A DNA stretch of 24,722 bases from DATCVR01 sp036566745 (GTDB taxonomy: Bacteria; Actinomycetota; Actinomycetes; Jiangellales; Jiangellaceae), in contig DATCVR010000232.1 of NCBI GenBank assembly GCA_036566745.1, positions 1-24,722 of the forward strand, in the 5' to 3' direction. Made by a program: the position numbers and the translations under genes. Positions 1-7,419 of this stretch are shown here, piece after piece. How positions within the stretch are numbered: position 1 is the first letter of the stretch; every line of letters begins with the position of its first letter. The notes under the pieces are model-generated. The model saw only the letters and a list, made by a program, of their open reading frames with translations. It did no database searches and was not told the DNA's origin.

Positions 1-983
1 GTCATCGCCGCGAAGAACGGGAGGTTCACCGCGCCGGTGACGTACATGTGGTGGGCCCACACGCCGAAGGACAGCGCCGCGATGGACAGCGTGGCCATGA
101 TCAAGCCCTTGTAGCCGAAGAGCGGCTTGCGGCTGAACACCGGGATCACTTCGGTGATGATGCCGAAGAACGGCAAGGCGATGATGTAGACCTCGGGATG
201 CCCGAAGAACCAGAACAGGTGTTGCCAGAGGACCGCACCACCCGCCGATGGGTCGAAGATGTGGGTGCCGAAGTTGCGGTCGGCGAACATCGCGAACAGT
301 GCGGCCGCCAGCAGCGGGAACGCGATCAGCACCAGGATGCTGGTGACCAGGATGTTCCAGGTGAAGATCGGCATCCGGAACATCGTCATGCCGGGAGCGC
401 GCATGCACACGATGGTGGTGACGAAGTTGACCGCACCGAAGATCGTGCCGAATCCGGACAGCGCCAGGCCCATGACCCAGAGGTCGCCGCCCACGCTGGG
501 ACTGTAGAGCGAGTTGTGCAACGGCGCGTACGCGAACCACCCGAAGTCGGCTGCGCCACCGGGGGTGATGAACCCGGCGCAGACGATCAACCCACCGATG
601 AGGAACAGGTAGAAGCTGAACATGTTCAGCCGTGGGAACGCGACGTCGGGCGCACCGATCTGCAGCGGCACGATGACGTTGCCGAAGCCGATGAACAGCG
701 GTGTGGCGAACAGCAGCAGCATGATCGTGCCGTGCATGGTGAACAGCTGGTTGTAGAACCCGTCGCTGACCACCTGGCGGCCCGGCTGGAACAGCTCGGC
801 GCGGATCAGCAGGGCCAGCACACCGCCGAACAGGAAGAACCCGAACGAGGCGATCAGGTACATGTACCCGATGATCTTGTGGTCGGTGGAGGTCATCCAC
901 CGCACGACGACGTTGCCCTTGCGGCGCTGGCGCAAGGCCGGCTCGGGAGCCGGCGCGGCGCTGCGTTCGAGGTAGGTGGTCAC
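1..983 (-). CDS. ctaD: Cytochrome c oxidase subunit I (aa3-type), 3' end outside window
   Basis: Catalytic subunit of the aa3-type terminal oxidase. It reduces O2 to water at the heme a3-CuB centre and pumps protons across the plasma membrane. The minus strand reads open from a GTG at 983 to the window edge (327 complete codons), so the C-terminal part is missing. Visible signatures are the FTMHGT segment with the low-spin heme ligand His, WFFGHPEVY with the CuB His and the Tyr that is cross-linked in this family, and the His-His pair (AHHMYVTG) near the truncated end. Several hydrophobic membrane segments precede these. The start codon overlaps the ctaC stop by 4 bases (GTGA), so the two subunits are translationally coupled. 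The identification is secure. Confidence 0.97.
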   Translation of the reverse strand, partial: MTTYLERSAAPAPEPALRQRRKGNVVVRWMTSTDHKIIGYMYLIASFGFFLFGGVLALLIRAELFQPGRQVVSDGFYNQLFTMHGTIMLLLFATPLFIGFGNVIVPLQIGAPDVAFPRLNMFSFYLFLIGGLIVCAGFITPGGAADFGWFAYAPLHNSLYSPSVGGDLWVMGLALSGFGTIFGAVNFVTTIVCMRAPGMTMFRMPIFTWNILVTSILVLIAFPLLAAALFAMFADRNFGTHIFDPSAGGAVLWQHLFWFFGHPEVYIIALPFFGIITEVIPVFSRKPLFGYKGLIMATLSIAALSFGVWAHHMYVTGAVNLPFFAAM

Positions 984-1822
984 TGCTCGCTCCCGGCCTC
1001 GTTCAGTGGTGTCTCGGAGTAGGAACCGCGCAGGGGAACTTCGATCTGGCCGGTACGCCCGCCGTCACGCAGCTCCTCGATGTAGTCCTCGTACTCCTGC
1101 TCGGAGACGACCTCGACGTCGAACAGCATGCGTGAGTGGTAGGCGCCGCAGAGCTCGGCGCACTTGCCCGAGAAGGTGCCCTCGGTGTCGGGGGTGACCT
1201 GGAACGTGTTGGTGTGCCCCGGGATGACGTCCATCTTCATGTAGAACTGCGGGATCCAGAACGAGTGGATGACGTCCGGCGAGTCGAGTACGAACCGGAC
1301 CGACTGGTTCACCGGCAGCACGAGGGTGGGCACGTCGGTAGTGGTGCCGACCTCGTAGACGTCCTCGTCGGTGTAGTTGAACGCCCACGACCACTGCTGA
1401 CCGACGACGCCGACGGTGAGGTCGGGCCGCTCGGAGGTGTCGAGGATCTCGTCCTGGTGCTGGACGGTGAAATAGAACAGCACGCCGATGACCACCAGCG
1501 GCGTGGCGGTGTAGAGGAACTCGATCGGCATGTTGAACCGGGTCTGGGTGGGCAGCTCGTCGTTACGACGGCGGTAGGCGATGGCCGCCCAGAGAATCAG
1601 GCCCCACACCAAGATGCCCACGGCGAACGCGGCCACCCAGGAACCCACCCACAGATCGCCGATCAGCGAGGTCTCTTCGGTAGCCGGCTCGGGTAGCCCG
1701 AACCGCTGCCACTGCTCGGTCAACTCGGCCGAGCATCCGCTCAGCACGAGGACCGCGCCGACCAGACCTGCCGCGGTGGAAACCCGGCGACGCGCCGGGC
1801 GAACCCTGCCAGACTGACCCAC
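980..1822 (-). CDS. ctaC: Cytochrome c oxidase subunit II, CuA-containing lipoprotein
   Basis: The 280-residue subunit accepts electrons from cytochrome c (or the cytochrome bcc complex in actinobacteria) at a binuclear CuA site. The N-terminus is a lipoprotein signal with lipobox LSGC (Cys30). Two transmembrane helices follow, at about residues 60-83 and 102-120, then the periplasmic cupredoxin domain. CuA ligands are visible as His186 (DVIHSFW) and the cluster Cys221, Glu223, Cys225, His229 and Met232 (CAELCGAYHSRM). The GTG start at 1822 has a purine-rich stretch (GAAGAAGG) upstream on the coding strand. It is the first gene of a ctaC-ctaD unit and is divergent from the cysteine desulfurase. 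The region between them (1823-1961) should hold both promoters, but I see no clear consensus there. Confidence 0.96.
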   Translation of the reverse strand: MGQSGRVRPARRRVSTAAGLVGAVLVLSGCSAELTEQWQRFGLPEPATEETSLIGDLWVGSWVAAFAVGILVWGLILWAAIAYRRRNDELPTQTRFNMPIEFLYTATPLVVIGVLFYFTVQHQDEILDTSERPDLTVGVVGQQWSWAFNYTDEDVYEVGTTTDVPTLVLPVNQSVRFVLDSPDVIHSFWIPQFYMKMDVIPGHTNTFQVTPDTEGTFSGKCAELCGAYHSRMLFDVEVVSEQEYEDYIEELRDGGRTGQIEVPLRGSYSETPLNEAGSEQ

Positions 1823-1961
1823 GAGGCGCCCTTCTTCACGACCACCCGCCGACTGCCGGCCGGTCTCATCCAGAGCGCAGCATCGAGGGCACGATTGTCC
1901 TTGTCGCCGCCAACCCTAGCGGTTGTCGAGCGCCACTAGCCCGGGAGGTGGGCGGATTACC

Positions 1962-3137
1962 GTGGGTGTCGTGGACCACGCCTCTGATCAGCAGTTCCGT
2001 CGAACGAACGCGGGCTATTTCGACACCGCGTCGGGCGAACCGCTCCACCCCGCCGCACGCGAGGTCTTCCTCGCCGCGCTCGACGACGGCTGGGCCGATC
2101 CGGCCCGGATCTACTCCGCCGGACGCCGCGCCAGAATGCTGCTCGACAACGCTCGCGAGGTCGTGGCCGCCCTCGTCGGCGCCCGGCCCGACGAGGTGTC
2201 CTTCACGGCCAGCGGCACCCAGGCCGTCCACCTCGGGGTGCTCGGAGCTGCCGACGCCCGTCGCCGCGTCGGGCCTGGCGTGGTCGCGTCGGCCGTCGAA
2301 CACTCGTCGGTGCTCCACGCCGCCGCCCGGCACGAGCTCGGGGGCGGAAAGCGGCGGGTCGTCGGAGTCGACCGGTCGGGGCGGGTCGACGTCGACGCGT
2401 TCCGTGCCGCGATCGGCCCTGACACCGCGCTCGCCTGCCTCCAGGCGGCCAACCACGAGGTCGGCACCGTCCAGCCCGTGGCCGAGGTCGCCGACGCGTG
2501 CGCCGAGGCCGGCGTCCCGCTCCTCGTCGACGCCGCGCAGGTGGTCGGTCGTGTGGCCGTGCCCGCCGGCTGGTCGCTGCTCACGGCGAGCGCCCACAAG
2601 TGGGGTGGTCCGCCCGGCGTGGGGGTCCTGGCGGTGCGCCGGAGCGCCCGCTGGCGGTCCCCTCTGCCCGAGGACGAGCGCGAGGGCGGCCGGGTGCCGG
2701 GCTTCGAGAACATTCCCGGAGTCCTGGCCGCGGCGGCCGCGCTGCGAGCCCGCCACGAGGAGGCCGCCGCGCTGGCGGCCAGGCACGCGCCGCTGGTCGA
2801 CCACATCCGGGCCCGGGTGTCCGAGCTGATCCCCGACGTCGAGGTGGTCGGTCACCCCACCGAGCGGCTCCCCCACCTCGTCACGTTCTCCTGCCTGTAC
2901 GTCGACGGCGAGGCGTTGATCACCGAGCTCGACCGGGCCGGGTTCGCGGTGTCGAGCGGGTCGTCGTGCACGGCCAGCACGCTGCGCCCGAGCCACGTGC
3001 TCGAGGCGATGGGCGTGCTGACCCACGGCAACGTGCGGGTCTCGCTGCCCCCGGCGGTCACCCCTGCCGACGTCGACCGGTTCCTCGAGGTGGTGCCCGG
3101 CGTGGTGGCGGGCCTGCGCGCTCAGGTGGGGATGTGA
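1962..3137 (+). CDS. Cysteine desulfurase (class V aminotransferase, NifS/IscS-like)
   Basis: PLP enzyme that takes sulfur from L-cysteine as a persulfide and releases alanine, for Fe-S cluster or thio-cofactor synthesis. Counting from the GTG at 1962, the product is 391 residues. The PLP lysine is Lys213 (SAHKWGG), the PLP-stacking His is His114 (VEHSSVLH), the cofactor Asp is Asp190 (DAAQ), and the catalytic Cys is Cys336 in a short SSGSSC loop. A TTG at 1923 would add 13 residues. I prefer 1962 because homology-like sequence (YFDTASGEPLHP) begins soon after and a GGGAGG motif lies at 1943-1948, although its spacing of about 13 bases is long. A GTG at 1971 is also possible. It overlaps the TusA-like gene by 4 bases, which suggests that carrier is the sulfur acceptor. 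Confidence 0.92.
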   Translation: MGVVDHASDQQFRRTNAGYFDTASGEPLHPAAREVFLAALDDGWADPARIYSAGRRARMLLDNAREVVAALVGARPDEVSFTASGTQAVHLGVLGAADARRRVGPGVVASAVEHSSVLHAAARHELGGGKRRVVGVDRSGRVDVDAFRAAIGPDTALACLQAANHEVGTVQPVAEVADACAEAGVPLLVDAAQVVGRVAVPAGWSLLTASAHKWGGPPGVGVLAVRRSARWRSPLPEDEREGGRVPGFENIPGVLAAAAALRARHEEAAALAARHAPLVDHIRARVSELIPDVEVVGHPTERLPHLVTFSCLYVDGEALITELDRAGFAVSSGSSCTASTLRPSHVLEAMGVLTHGNVRVSLPPAVTPADVDRFLEVVPGVVAGLRAQVGM

Positions 3138-3403
3138 GCGACGACGCCATGGCCGGCAGCGCAGCCGGCGACGAGCCGGCCCTGGTCCTCGACTGCCGCG
3201 GCATGCGCTGCCCGCTGCCGATCATCGAGCTGGCCAAGCGCATCGGCGAGGTCGACCCGGGCGCGGTGGTCGCTGTGATCGCCGACGACCCGGCCGCCGC
3301 CGCCGATGTGCCGGCCTGGTGCAGGATGCGTGGCCAGGAGTACCTCGGAGCTGCTGCCGGGCCCGGCGGCGCCCCCGCGTACACGGTGCGCCGACTCGGC
3401 TGA
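3134..3403 (+). CDS. TusA/SirA-family sulfur carrier protein
   Basis: Small 89-residue protein of the TusA family, which accepts persulfide sulfur from cysteine desulfurases and relays it to thiolation or Fe-S pathways. The signature DCRGMRCPLP is present with the reactive Cys at residue 26 in the Cys-Pro-Leu-Pro motif. A second Cys sits in the AWCRMRG segment near the C-terminus, where the family usually has a conserved hydrophobic and Gly pattern. It starts with GTG inside the desulfurase stop (GTGA). An internal ATG at 3149 is a possible alternative. In other actinobacteria these two functions can be found as one fused polypeptide. Here they are separate but coupled. The stop lies 3 bases from the stop of the convergent kinase gene. 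Confidence 0.9.
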   Translation: MSDDAMAGSAAGDEPALVLDCRGMRCPLPIIELAKRIGEVDPGAVVAVIADDPAAAADVPAWCRMRGQEYLGAAAGPGGAPAYTVRRLG

Positions 3404-3406
3404 GCG

Positions 3407-4393
3407 TCAGGGACGGGTCGTGGTGAGGTGGTCGGCGATGTCGGCGGCCGCGTCGGTGCCGTAGGCATTGCTCATCCGCGCGAGGACGTCGCCGTGCCCG
3501 AGCTCGTACTCCTGCGTGCCCACGGTCTCAAGGACGTAGGTGGCCAGCAGCGCCCCGAGCTGCGCCGCGCGTTCGAGGCTCAGTCCCCAGGCCACGGCGG
3601 TGAGGAACCCGGCCCGGAACGCGTCGCCGACTCCGGTGGGGTCCACGGCCACCTTCTCCGCCGCGGCCGGCACCGCGATGGCCTCGTGGCCCACCCGCTC
3701 GACCCGGGCGCCGTCCTTGCCGAGCGTGGTGATCCGGACGCCGACCCGGGACAACACCTCGTCGGCGCTCCAGCCGGTCTTCTGCTCGAGCAGCGCCGCC
3801 TCGTACTCGTTGCAGAACAGGTACGCGGCGCCGTCGACGAGATGCCGGATCGAGGCGCCTTCCATCCAGGCCAGCTGCTGGGAGGGGTCCGCAGCGAACC
3901 GGTAGCCGCGAGCACGGCACTCGTCGGTGTGCCGCAGCATCGCCTCGGGGTCGTTCGGGCTGATGACCACGAGATCGGCCGCGCCGACGCGATCGACGAT
4001 GGGCCGGAGCTCGATCTCGCGGGCCTCGCTCATCGCCCCGGCGTAGAAGGTGGCGATCTGAGCATGGTCGGCGTCGGTGGTACACACGAAGCGGGCGGTG
4101 TGCCGCACCTCGGAGACGTGGACGCTGGCGCAGTCGACGCCGTGGCGTTCGAGCCACGAGCGATAGTCGACGAAGTCCTCACCCACCGAGCCGACGAGGA
4201 CCGGGTTCAGGCCGAGACTGGCCATCCCGAAGCAGATGTTGGCGCCGATCCCGCCCCGGCGCACGGTCAGCTCCTCGACCAGGAAGGACAGGGAGATCTT
4301 GTCGAGCTGGTCGACGATGAGCGAGTCGGCGAAGCGACCCGGAAAGGTCATGAGGTGGTCGGTGGCGATCGACCCGGTGACGGCGATGGGCAC
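3407..4393 (-). CDS. adoK: PfkB-family carbohydrate/adenosine kinase (AdoK-like)
   Basis: Cytoplasmic ribokinase-family enzyme of 328 residues. The sequence opens with AVTGSIATDHLMTFPGRF and carries the glycine pair motif GGIGANI (about 47-53) and the C-terminal anion-hole motif DPTGVGDAFRAGF (251-263) with catalytic Asp257. It strongly resembles mycobacterial adenosine kinase AdoK (Rv2202c) as I remember that sequence, including the segments HTARFVCTTD, FYAGAMSEA and ADPSQQLA. That supports phosphorylation of adenosine to AMP, although other nucleosides or sugars remain possible. The start is GTG at 4393 with no convincing ribosome-binding site. A TAGCCT -10-like box at 4412-4417 on the minus strand suggests a very short leader. 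The neighbourhood (oxidase subunit II, erpA-like gene, glycerate kinase) also matches the mycobacterial order. Confidence 0.9.
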   Translation of the reverse strand: MPIAVTGSIATDHLMTFPGRFADSLIVDQLDKISLSFLVEELTVRRGGIGANICFGMASLGLNPVLVGSVGEDFVDYRSWLERHGVDCASVHVSEVRHTARFVCTTDADHAQIATFYAGAMSEAREIELRPIVDRVGAADLVVISPNDPEAMLRHTDECRARGYRFAADPSQQLAWMEGASIRHLVDGAAYLFCNEYEAALLEQKTGWSADEVLSRVGVRITTLGKDGARVERVGHEAIAVPAAAEKVAVDPTGVGDAFRAGFLTAVAWGLSLERAAQLGALLATYVLETVGTQEYELGHGDVLARMSNAYGTDAAADIADHLTTTRP

Positions 4394-4467
4394 GGCGCAC
4401 GAGGCTACCGTGCCATCGCCGTCGACTCGGCATCCCGGCCCGGGCCGGGGCCGGAGTGGAGCTGAAC

Positions 4468-4815
4468 TCAGTGGAACGAGTCGCCGCAGGCGCAGGACCC
4501 GCCGGCGTTGGGGTTGTCGATCGTGAAGCCCTGCTTCTCGATGGTGTCGACGAAGTCGATGGTGGCCCCGCCGAGGTACGGCGCGCTCATGCGGTCGACG
4601 ACGACGTTGACGCCGCCGAAGCCCTTGACGACGTCGCCGTCGAGCGAGCGCTCGTCGAAGAAGAGCTGGTAGCGCAGACCTGAGCAGCCGCCCGGCTGGA
4701 CGGCCACGCGCAGCGCGAGGTCGTCACGGCCTTCTTGGTCGAGCAGACCCTTGACCTTCGCCGCCGCGCCCTCGGTGAGCACGACACCGTCGGTGGTCTG
4801 TTCCTGAACCGTCAT
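4468..4815 (-). CDS. erpA: A-type iron-sulfur cluster carrier/insertion protein (HesB/IscA/ErpA)
   Basis: A 115-residue A-type carrier that binds Fe-S clusters and delivers them to apo-proteins. The three conserved cysteines are Cys44 in PGGCSG and Cys108 and Cys110 in the C-terminal SCACGDSF, a family-typical spacing. The final Cys-Ala-Cys-Gly form is the one I associate with actinobacterial members, versus Cys-Gly-Cys in E. coli. The ATG at 4815 is fixed by an AGGAG at 4823-4827 on the minus strand, about 7 bases upstream. It lies upstream of adoK on the same strand, with 74 bases between. Together with the cysteine desulfurase and TusA-like gene nearby, it makes this a small sulfur/Fe-S neighbourhood. 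Confidence 0.94.
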   Translation of the reverse strand: MTVQEQTTDGVVLTEGAAAKVKGLLDQEGRDDLALRVAVQPGGCSGLRYQLFFDERSLDGDVVKGFGGVNVVVDRMSAPYLGGATIDFVDTIEKQGFTIDNPNAGGSCACGDSFH

Positions 4816-4909
4816 CGCTGATCTCCTGACGAGTGTCGGATTGCGTCCTGACGCGTGCAACACGCCCGGGGCGGCCGACATTCCGTGCCGCTTCGACCAT
4901 GGTGACACA

Positions 4910-6034
4910 TCAGCGCCGACTCCAGGTCTTCGCCACTCGCTCGGCCAGGGCGGCCAGGCTGCGGGCCGGGTGAGCGAACGCCTCGTCGGCGCCGACGATG
5001 TCGACCACGCCGTACGCGGCCTCGATGCCGTTGGCCCGCAGCTCGCGGTTGCCCACCTGCACCGAGCCGGCCAGGGCGATGCACGGCCGCATCGCCGGAC
5101 CGGCCAGGGCCGCCAGTCCGGACACGACCTTGCCCTCCATCGACTGCCAGTCGAGCTTGCCCTCACCGCCGACGACCAGGTCGGACGACGCGACGAGATC
5201 GGTCAGCCCGACGGCGTCGGCGACGGTGGTGAACCCGGACTCGCGCCCGGCACCCAGGACGAGCAGGGCGTACCCGAGCCCGCCCGCGGCCCCGGCGCCT
5301 TTCGCGTCGGCGGTGCGCCGGTCGGCGAGCTCGGCCAGCCGGGTGAGGGCGGCGTCGACCGCCAGCTTCGCCTCGTCGCCGGCGATGCCCTTCTGCGCGC
5401 CGAAGACGTTGGTGGCACCGCGCAGGCCCAGCAGCGGGTTGTCGACGTCGGTGGCCGCGACGAGCTCGATGCCGGACGTCAGCCGGCGCGCGAGCTCGAG
5501 GTCGAGCGCGGTGAGCCCGGCCAGCGCCTCGGGGCCCCCGGTCAAGGCTCCGGCGGGCTCGCTCGTGGCTCCCAGGGCGGCCAAGAGGCCCGCGCCGCCG
5601 TCGTTCGTCCCGCTTCCGCCCAGACCGATCACCACTTTCCGCGCTCCGGCGTCGACGGCGTGCACGATCAACTCGCCGACGCCGAACGTGGACGCCCGCT
5701 CGGCGACCCCCGCCTGTGGGGTGCGGGCGTCGTCGTCCATCGGCAGCAACGCCAGCCCGCACGCCTGCGCCGACTCGAGGTACGCCACCTCGCCGACCAG
5801 CAGGAACGTCGCCGGCACCGGGTCTCCCAGGGGCCCTCGCACGGTGGCCGCGAGCAGGTCGCCACCCAGGCCGGCGTGCAGCACGTCGGTGAACCCGGGG
5901 CCGCCGTCGGCCATCGGGATGGTCACGACCTCGTCGTGGGGAGCGGTGCGCCGCCAGCCCTCGGCGATGGCCTCGGCTGCCTCGACGGCGCTCAACGTTC
6001 CGGCGAACTTGTCGGGGGCGACGAGGATACGCAT
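4910..6034 (-). CDS. Glycerate kinase (GlxK/GarK family)
   Basis: A 374-residue kinase that phosphorylates D-glycerate (2-phosphoglycerate is the usual product of this family). The N-terminus MRILVAPDKFAGTLSA, the PMADGGPGFTDVL segment (the family has the xxDGGEGT form), the GLGGSGTNDGGAG loop near residues 138-150 and the C-terminal GEGKLDWQSMEGKVVSG block are all characteristic. The PGF in place of EGT in the ADGG loop is a small departure from the enterobacterial sequence. It occupies the same relative place as Rv2205c in M. tuberculosis. The ATG at 6034 has no Shine-Dalgarno sequence and lies 17 bases from the start codon of the divergent GNAT gene, so it may be read from a leaderless or nearly leaderless transcript. 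Confidence 0.93.
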   Translation of the reverse strand: MRILVAPDKFAGTLSAVEAAEAIAEGWRRTAPHDEVVTIPMADGGPGFTDVLHAGLGGDLLAATVRGPLGDPVPATFLLVGEVAYLESAQACGLALLPMDDDARTPQAGVAERASTFGVGELIVHAVDAGARKVVIGLGGSGTNDGGAGLLAALGATSEPAGALTGGPEALAGLTALDLELARRLTSGIELVAATDVDNPLLGLRGATNVFGAQKGIAGDEAKLAVDAALTRLAELADRRTADAKGAGAAGGLGYALLVLGAGRESGFTTVADAVGLTDLVASSDLVVGGEGKLDWQSMEGKVVSGLAALAGPAMRPCIALAGSVQVGNRELRANGIEAAYGVVDIVGADEAFAHPARSLAALAERVAKTWSRR

Positions 6035-6056
6035 GCGGCAGAGTGTGCCTCATGCG
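6030..6056. promoter_or_regulatory. 27-bp imperfect dyad spanning two divergent start codons
   Basis: Arms CGCATGCGGCA (6030-6040) and TGCCTCATGCG (6046-6056) are inverted repeats matching at 10 of 11 positions around a 5-bp centre. Each arm includes the start codon of one divergent gene (glycerate kinase on minus, GNAT on plus). There is no room for a separate leader on either side. Weak -10-like hexamers CAGAGT (plus, 6039-6044) and CACACT (minus, 6042-6047) each lie 7 bases from a start codon, which would fit two leaderless transcripts. The promoter reading is inference. The symmetry is directly visible. Confidence 0.45.
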
Positions 6057-6906
6057 GATCCGGCCGATGCGCCCCGACGACCTCGAGCCGGTCGAGCACC
6101 TCACGGCCCACGCCTTCGCCCTCGTCCACGGCGACGAGCACACTCCCCGCCGCCCGGAGGCCTCCGAACGCTGGCTGCGTCGCGCCGCGCATGTCCTGAC
6201 CACCGATCCGGGCGGCTGCCGGGTCGCGGACGAGTCCGGGGAGATCGTCGGTGTCGCGATGTCGATCCGCCGCGACCTGCTGTGGGTGCTGACGACGTAC
6301 GCCGTGCGGCCCGGCCGGCAGGGCCACGGCATCGGCAAGGCGCTCCTCGACGCCGCCGTCGGCTACGGCGCCGGCAGCCTGCGCGGGATGATCTGCCCGC
6401 TCCCCGACTCGCGGGCGATCCGCCGCTACCGTCTGGCCGGGTTCACGCCGTACCCCACGATGCGCCTCGACGGCGTGGTCGACCGGAGTGCGCTCCCCCT
6501 GGTCGACGGTGTCCGCGAGGGCACCGCCGCCGACCGCGACCTCGCCGACTCCGTCGACCGGCAGCTGCGTGGGGCCGCGCACGGACCCGACCACGATGCG
6601 CTGGGCCGCGACGCCACCCTCCTGGTCTGCGACCTGCTCACCGGCAGCGGTTACGCCTACACCGATGCGGCAGGAGTAGCCGTGCTCGCCGCCACCAGTC
6701 GCGCGGTGGCCCAGCGCCTGCTGTGGTCGGCGCTGGGCCGCTCCGAACCGGGTACGCCGGTCAGTGTGCGCTATCTCACAGCCGAGCAGGACTGGGCCCT
6801 CGACGTGGGCCTCGCCGCCGGCCTCCGGGTCGGTCAGGACGGCTTCCTCACGGTGCGTCACATGCGCCCACCGATGCCGTACGTCCCCTCCGTCACGTTC
6901 GGCTGA
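6052..6906 (+). CDS. GNAT family N-acetyltransferase
   Basis: A 284-residue protein from the ATG at 6052 (a GTG at 6043 would add three residues). The N-terminal half is a GNAT domain: it begins MRIRPMRPDDLEPVEHL, and the acetyl-CoA pyrophosphate-binding motif follows beta-4 as YAVRPGRQGHGIGKALLDAA, close to the family R/Q-x-x-G-x-G/A pattern. The C-terminal half (about residues 150-284) contains a second, more degenerate acetyltransferase-like unit that ends DGFLTVRHMRPPMPYVPS. The substrate cannot be read from the sequence. It is divergent from glycerate kinase and followed by a strong hairpin (6926-6954), so it is probably monocistronic. Confidence 0.85.
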   Translation: MRIRPMRPDDLEPVEHLTAHAFALVHGDEHTPRRPEASERWLRRAAHVLTTDPGGCRVADESGEIVGVAMSIRRDLLWVLTTYAVRPGRQGHGIGKALLDAAVGYGAGSLRGMICPLPDSRAIRRYRLAGFTPYPTMRLDGVVDRSALPLVDGVREGTAADRDLADSVDRQLRGAAHGPDHDALGRDATLLVCDLLTGSGYAYTDAAGVAVLAATSRAVAQRLLWSALGRSEPGTPVSVRYLTAEQDWALDVGLAAGLRVGQDGFLTVRHMRPPMPYVPSVTFG

Positions 6907-6925
6907 CCCCGCCTCGCCCACGGCC

Positions 6926-6954
6926 GTCGGCTGCCGTCGCCGGCGGCAGCCGAC
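6926..6954 (+). terminator. GC-rich intrinsic-terminator-like hairpin after the GNAT gene
   Basis: An 11-bp perfect stem, GTCGGCTGCCG (6926-6936) with CGGCAGCCGAC (6944-6954), around a 7-base loop. It starts 20 bases after the GNAT stop. There is no U-tract, which is usual for hairpin terminators in high-GC actinobacteria. It insulates the PTS operon promoter, whose -35 box begins 3 bases after the hairpin. Confidence 0.65.
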
Positions 6955-6956
6955 CG

Positions 6957-6993
6957 TTGACGAGATCTGATTACATCCTGTATACAAATCGCC
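6957..6993 (+). promoter_or_regulatory. Sigma-70-type promoter of the PTS operon, probably leaderless
   Basis: TTGACG (6957-6962) and TATACA (6981-6986) are near-consensus -35 and -10 boxes separated by 18 bp. It is the best promoter match in the window and its most obvious AT-rich patch. The expected transcription start, about 7 bases after the -10, falls at or next to the ATG of EIIA at 6994. No ribosome-binding site is present, so the first gene would be translated from a leaderless mRNA. Confidence 0.75.
6979..6986. promoter_or_regulatory. Palindrome TGTATACA over the -10 box, candidate GntR operator
   Basis: An 8-bp perfect palindrome coincides with the -10 hexamer. Operators of GntR/FCD regulators are commonly AT-centred palindromes of the TGTNNACA type (general family knowledge), and an FCD-type GntR gene is encoded in this operon. 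Binding here would block RNA polymerase directly. Assignment to that regulator is inference. Confidence 0.5.
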
Positions 6994-7419
6994 ATGGCCA
7001 GCGTACTTGTCGTATGCCACGGAGAACTCGCCGCCGCTCTACTCGCCAGCACCCGCATGATCGTGGGGTCGGCGGGAACTGCTTCGGCGCTCGCGTTCGC
7101 ACCGGGAACGGGCGCGGAGGAGCTGGCCGAAGCCGTCGACATCGCGGTCGGCGACCTCAGCCGGCCGTCGGGCGACCCGTCCGCGGTCCTGATCCTGACC
7201 GACCTTCCCGGCGGCACTCCCTCGCGCGTCGCCGCCACCCTGGCGGCCACCACCGGGGCCGAGACCGTCACCGGGGTCAACCTGCCGATGCTGGCCGAGG
7301 TGCTGCTCGCCGACCCCGGCCTGTCCGCTCTCGAACTCGCGGCCCTCGCCTACCGAACCGGCAGGCAGGGCGTCATCGACCTCGGTGCCGCGATCCGCGA
7401 CCAGGAGGCCTCCTCGTGA
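6994..7419 (+). CDS. PTS mannose/sorbose-family EIIA component
   Basis: A 141-residue cytosolic phosphocarrier of the mannose-type phosphotransferase system. It accepts phosphate from HPr on a histidine and passes it to EIIB. The N-terminal strand leads to the active-site His9 (VVCHGELA), and the family motif TDLPGGTPSR lies near residues 68-77. The length is normal for a free-standing EIIA; in E. coli ManX it is fused to EIIB. It is the first gene of the operon. Its start codon sits at the predicted transcription start, and its stop overlaps the start of the EIIC-EIID gene (GTGA). EI and HPr are not in this window and must come from elsewhere in the genome. Confidence 0.93.
   Translation: MASVLVVCHGELAAALLASTRMIVGSAGTASALAFAPGTGAEELAEAVDIAVGDLSRPSGDPSAVLILTDLPGGTPSRVAATLAATTGAETVTGVNLPMLAEVLLADPGLSALELAALAYRTGRQGVIDLGAAIRDQEASS

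Noticed and set aside
4434..4449. Perfect 16-bp palindrome CCCGGCCCGGGCCGGG between the erpA-like and adoK-like genes.
   Set aside because: It is built only from G and C in a GC-rich gap, has no loop and no related copy in the window. It could be a weak terminator for the erpA-like gene, but chance is enough to explain it.
4998..7415. Very long plus-strand open frame that runs upstream of the EIIC-EIID start.
   Set aside because: Its first 806 codons are a shadow of glycerate kinase (opposite strand), GNAT and EIIA in other frames, with Arg/Ser/Pro-rich composition. The real protein begins at the GTG at 7416, which overlaps the EIIA stop.
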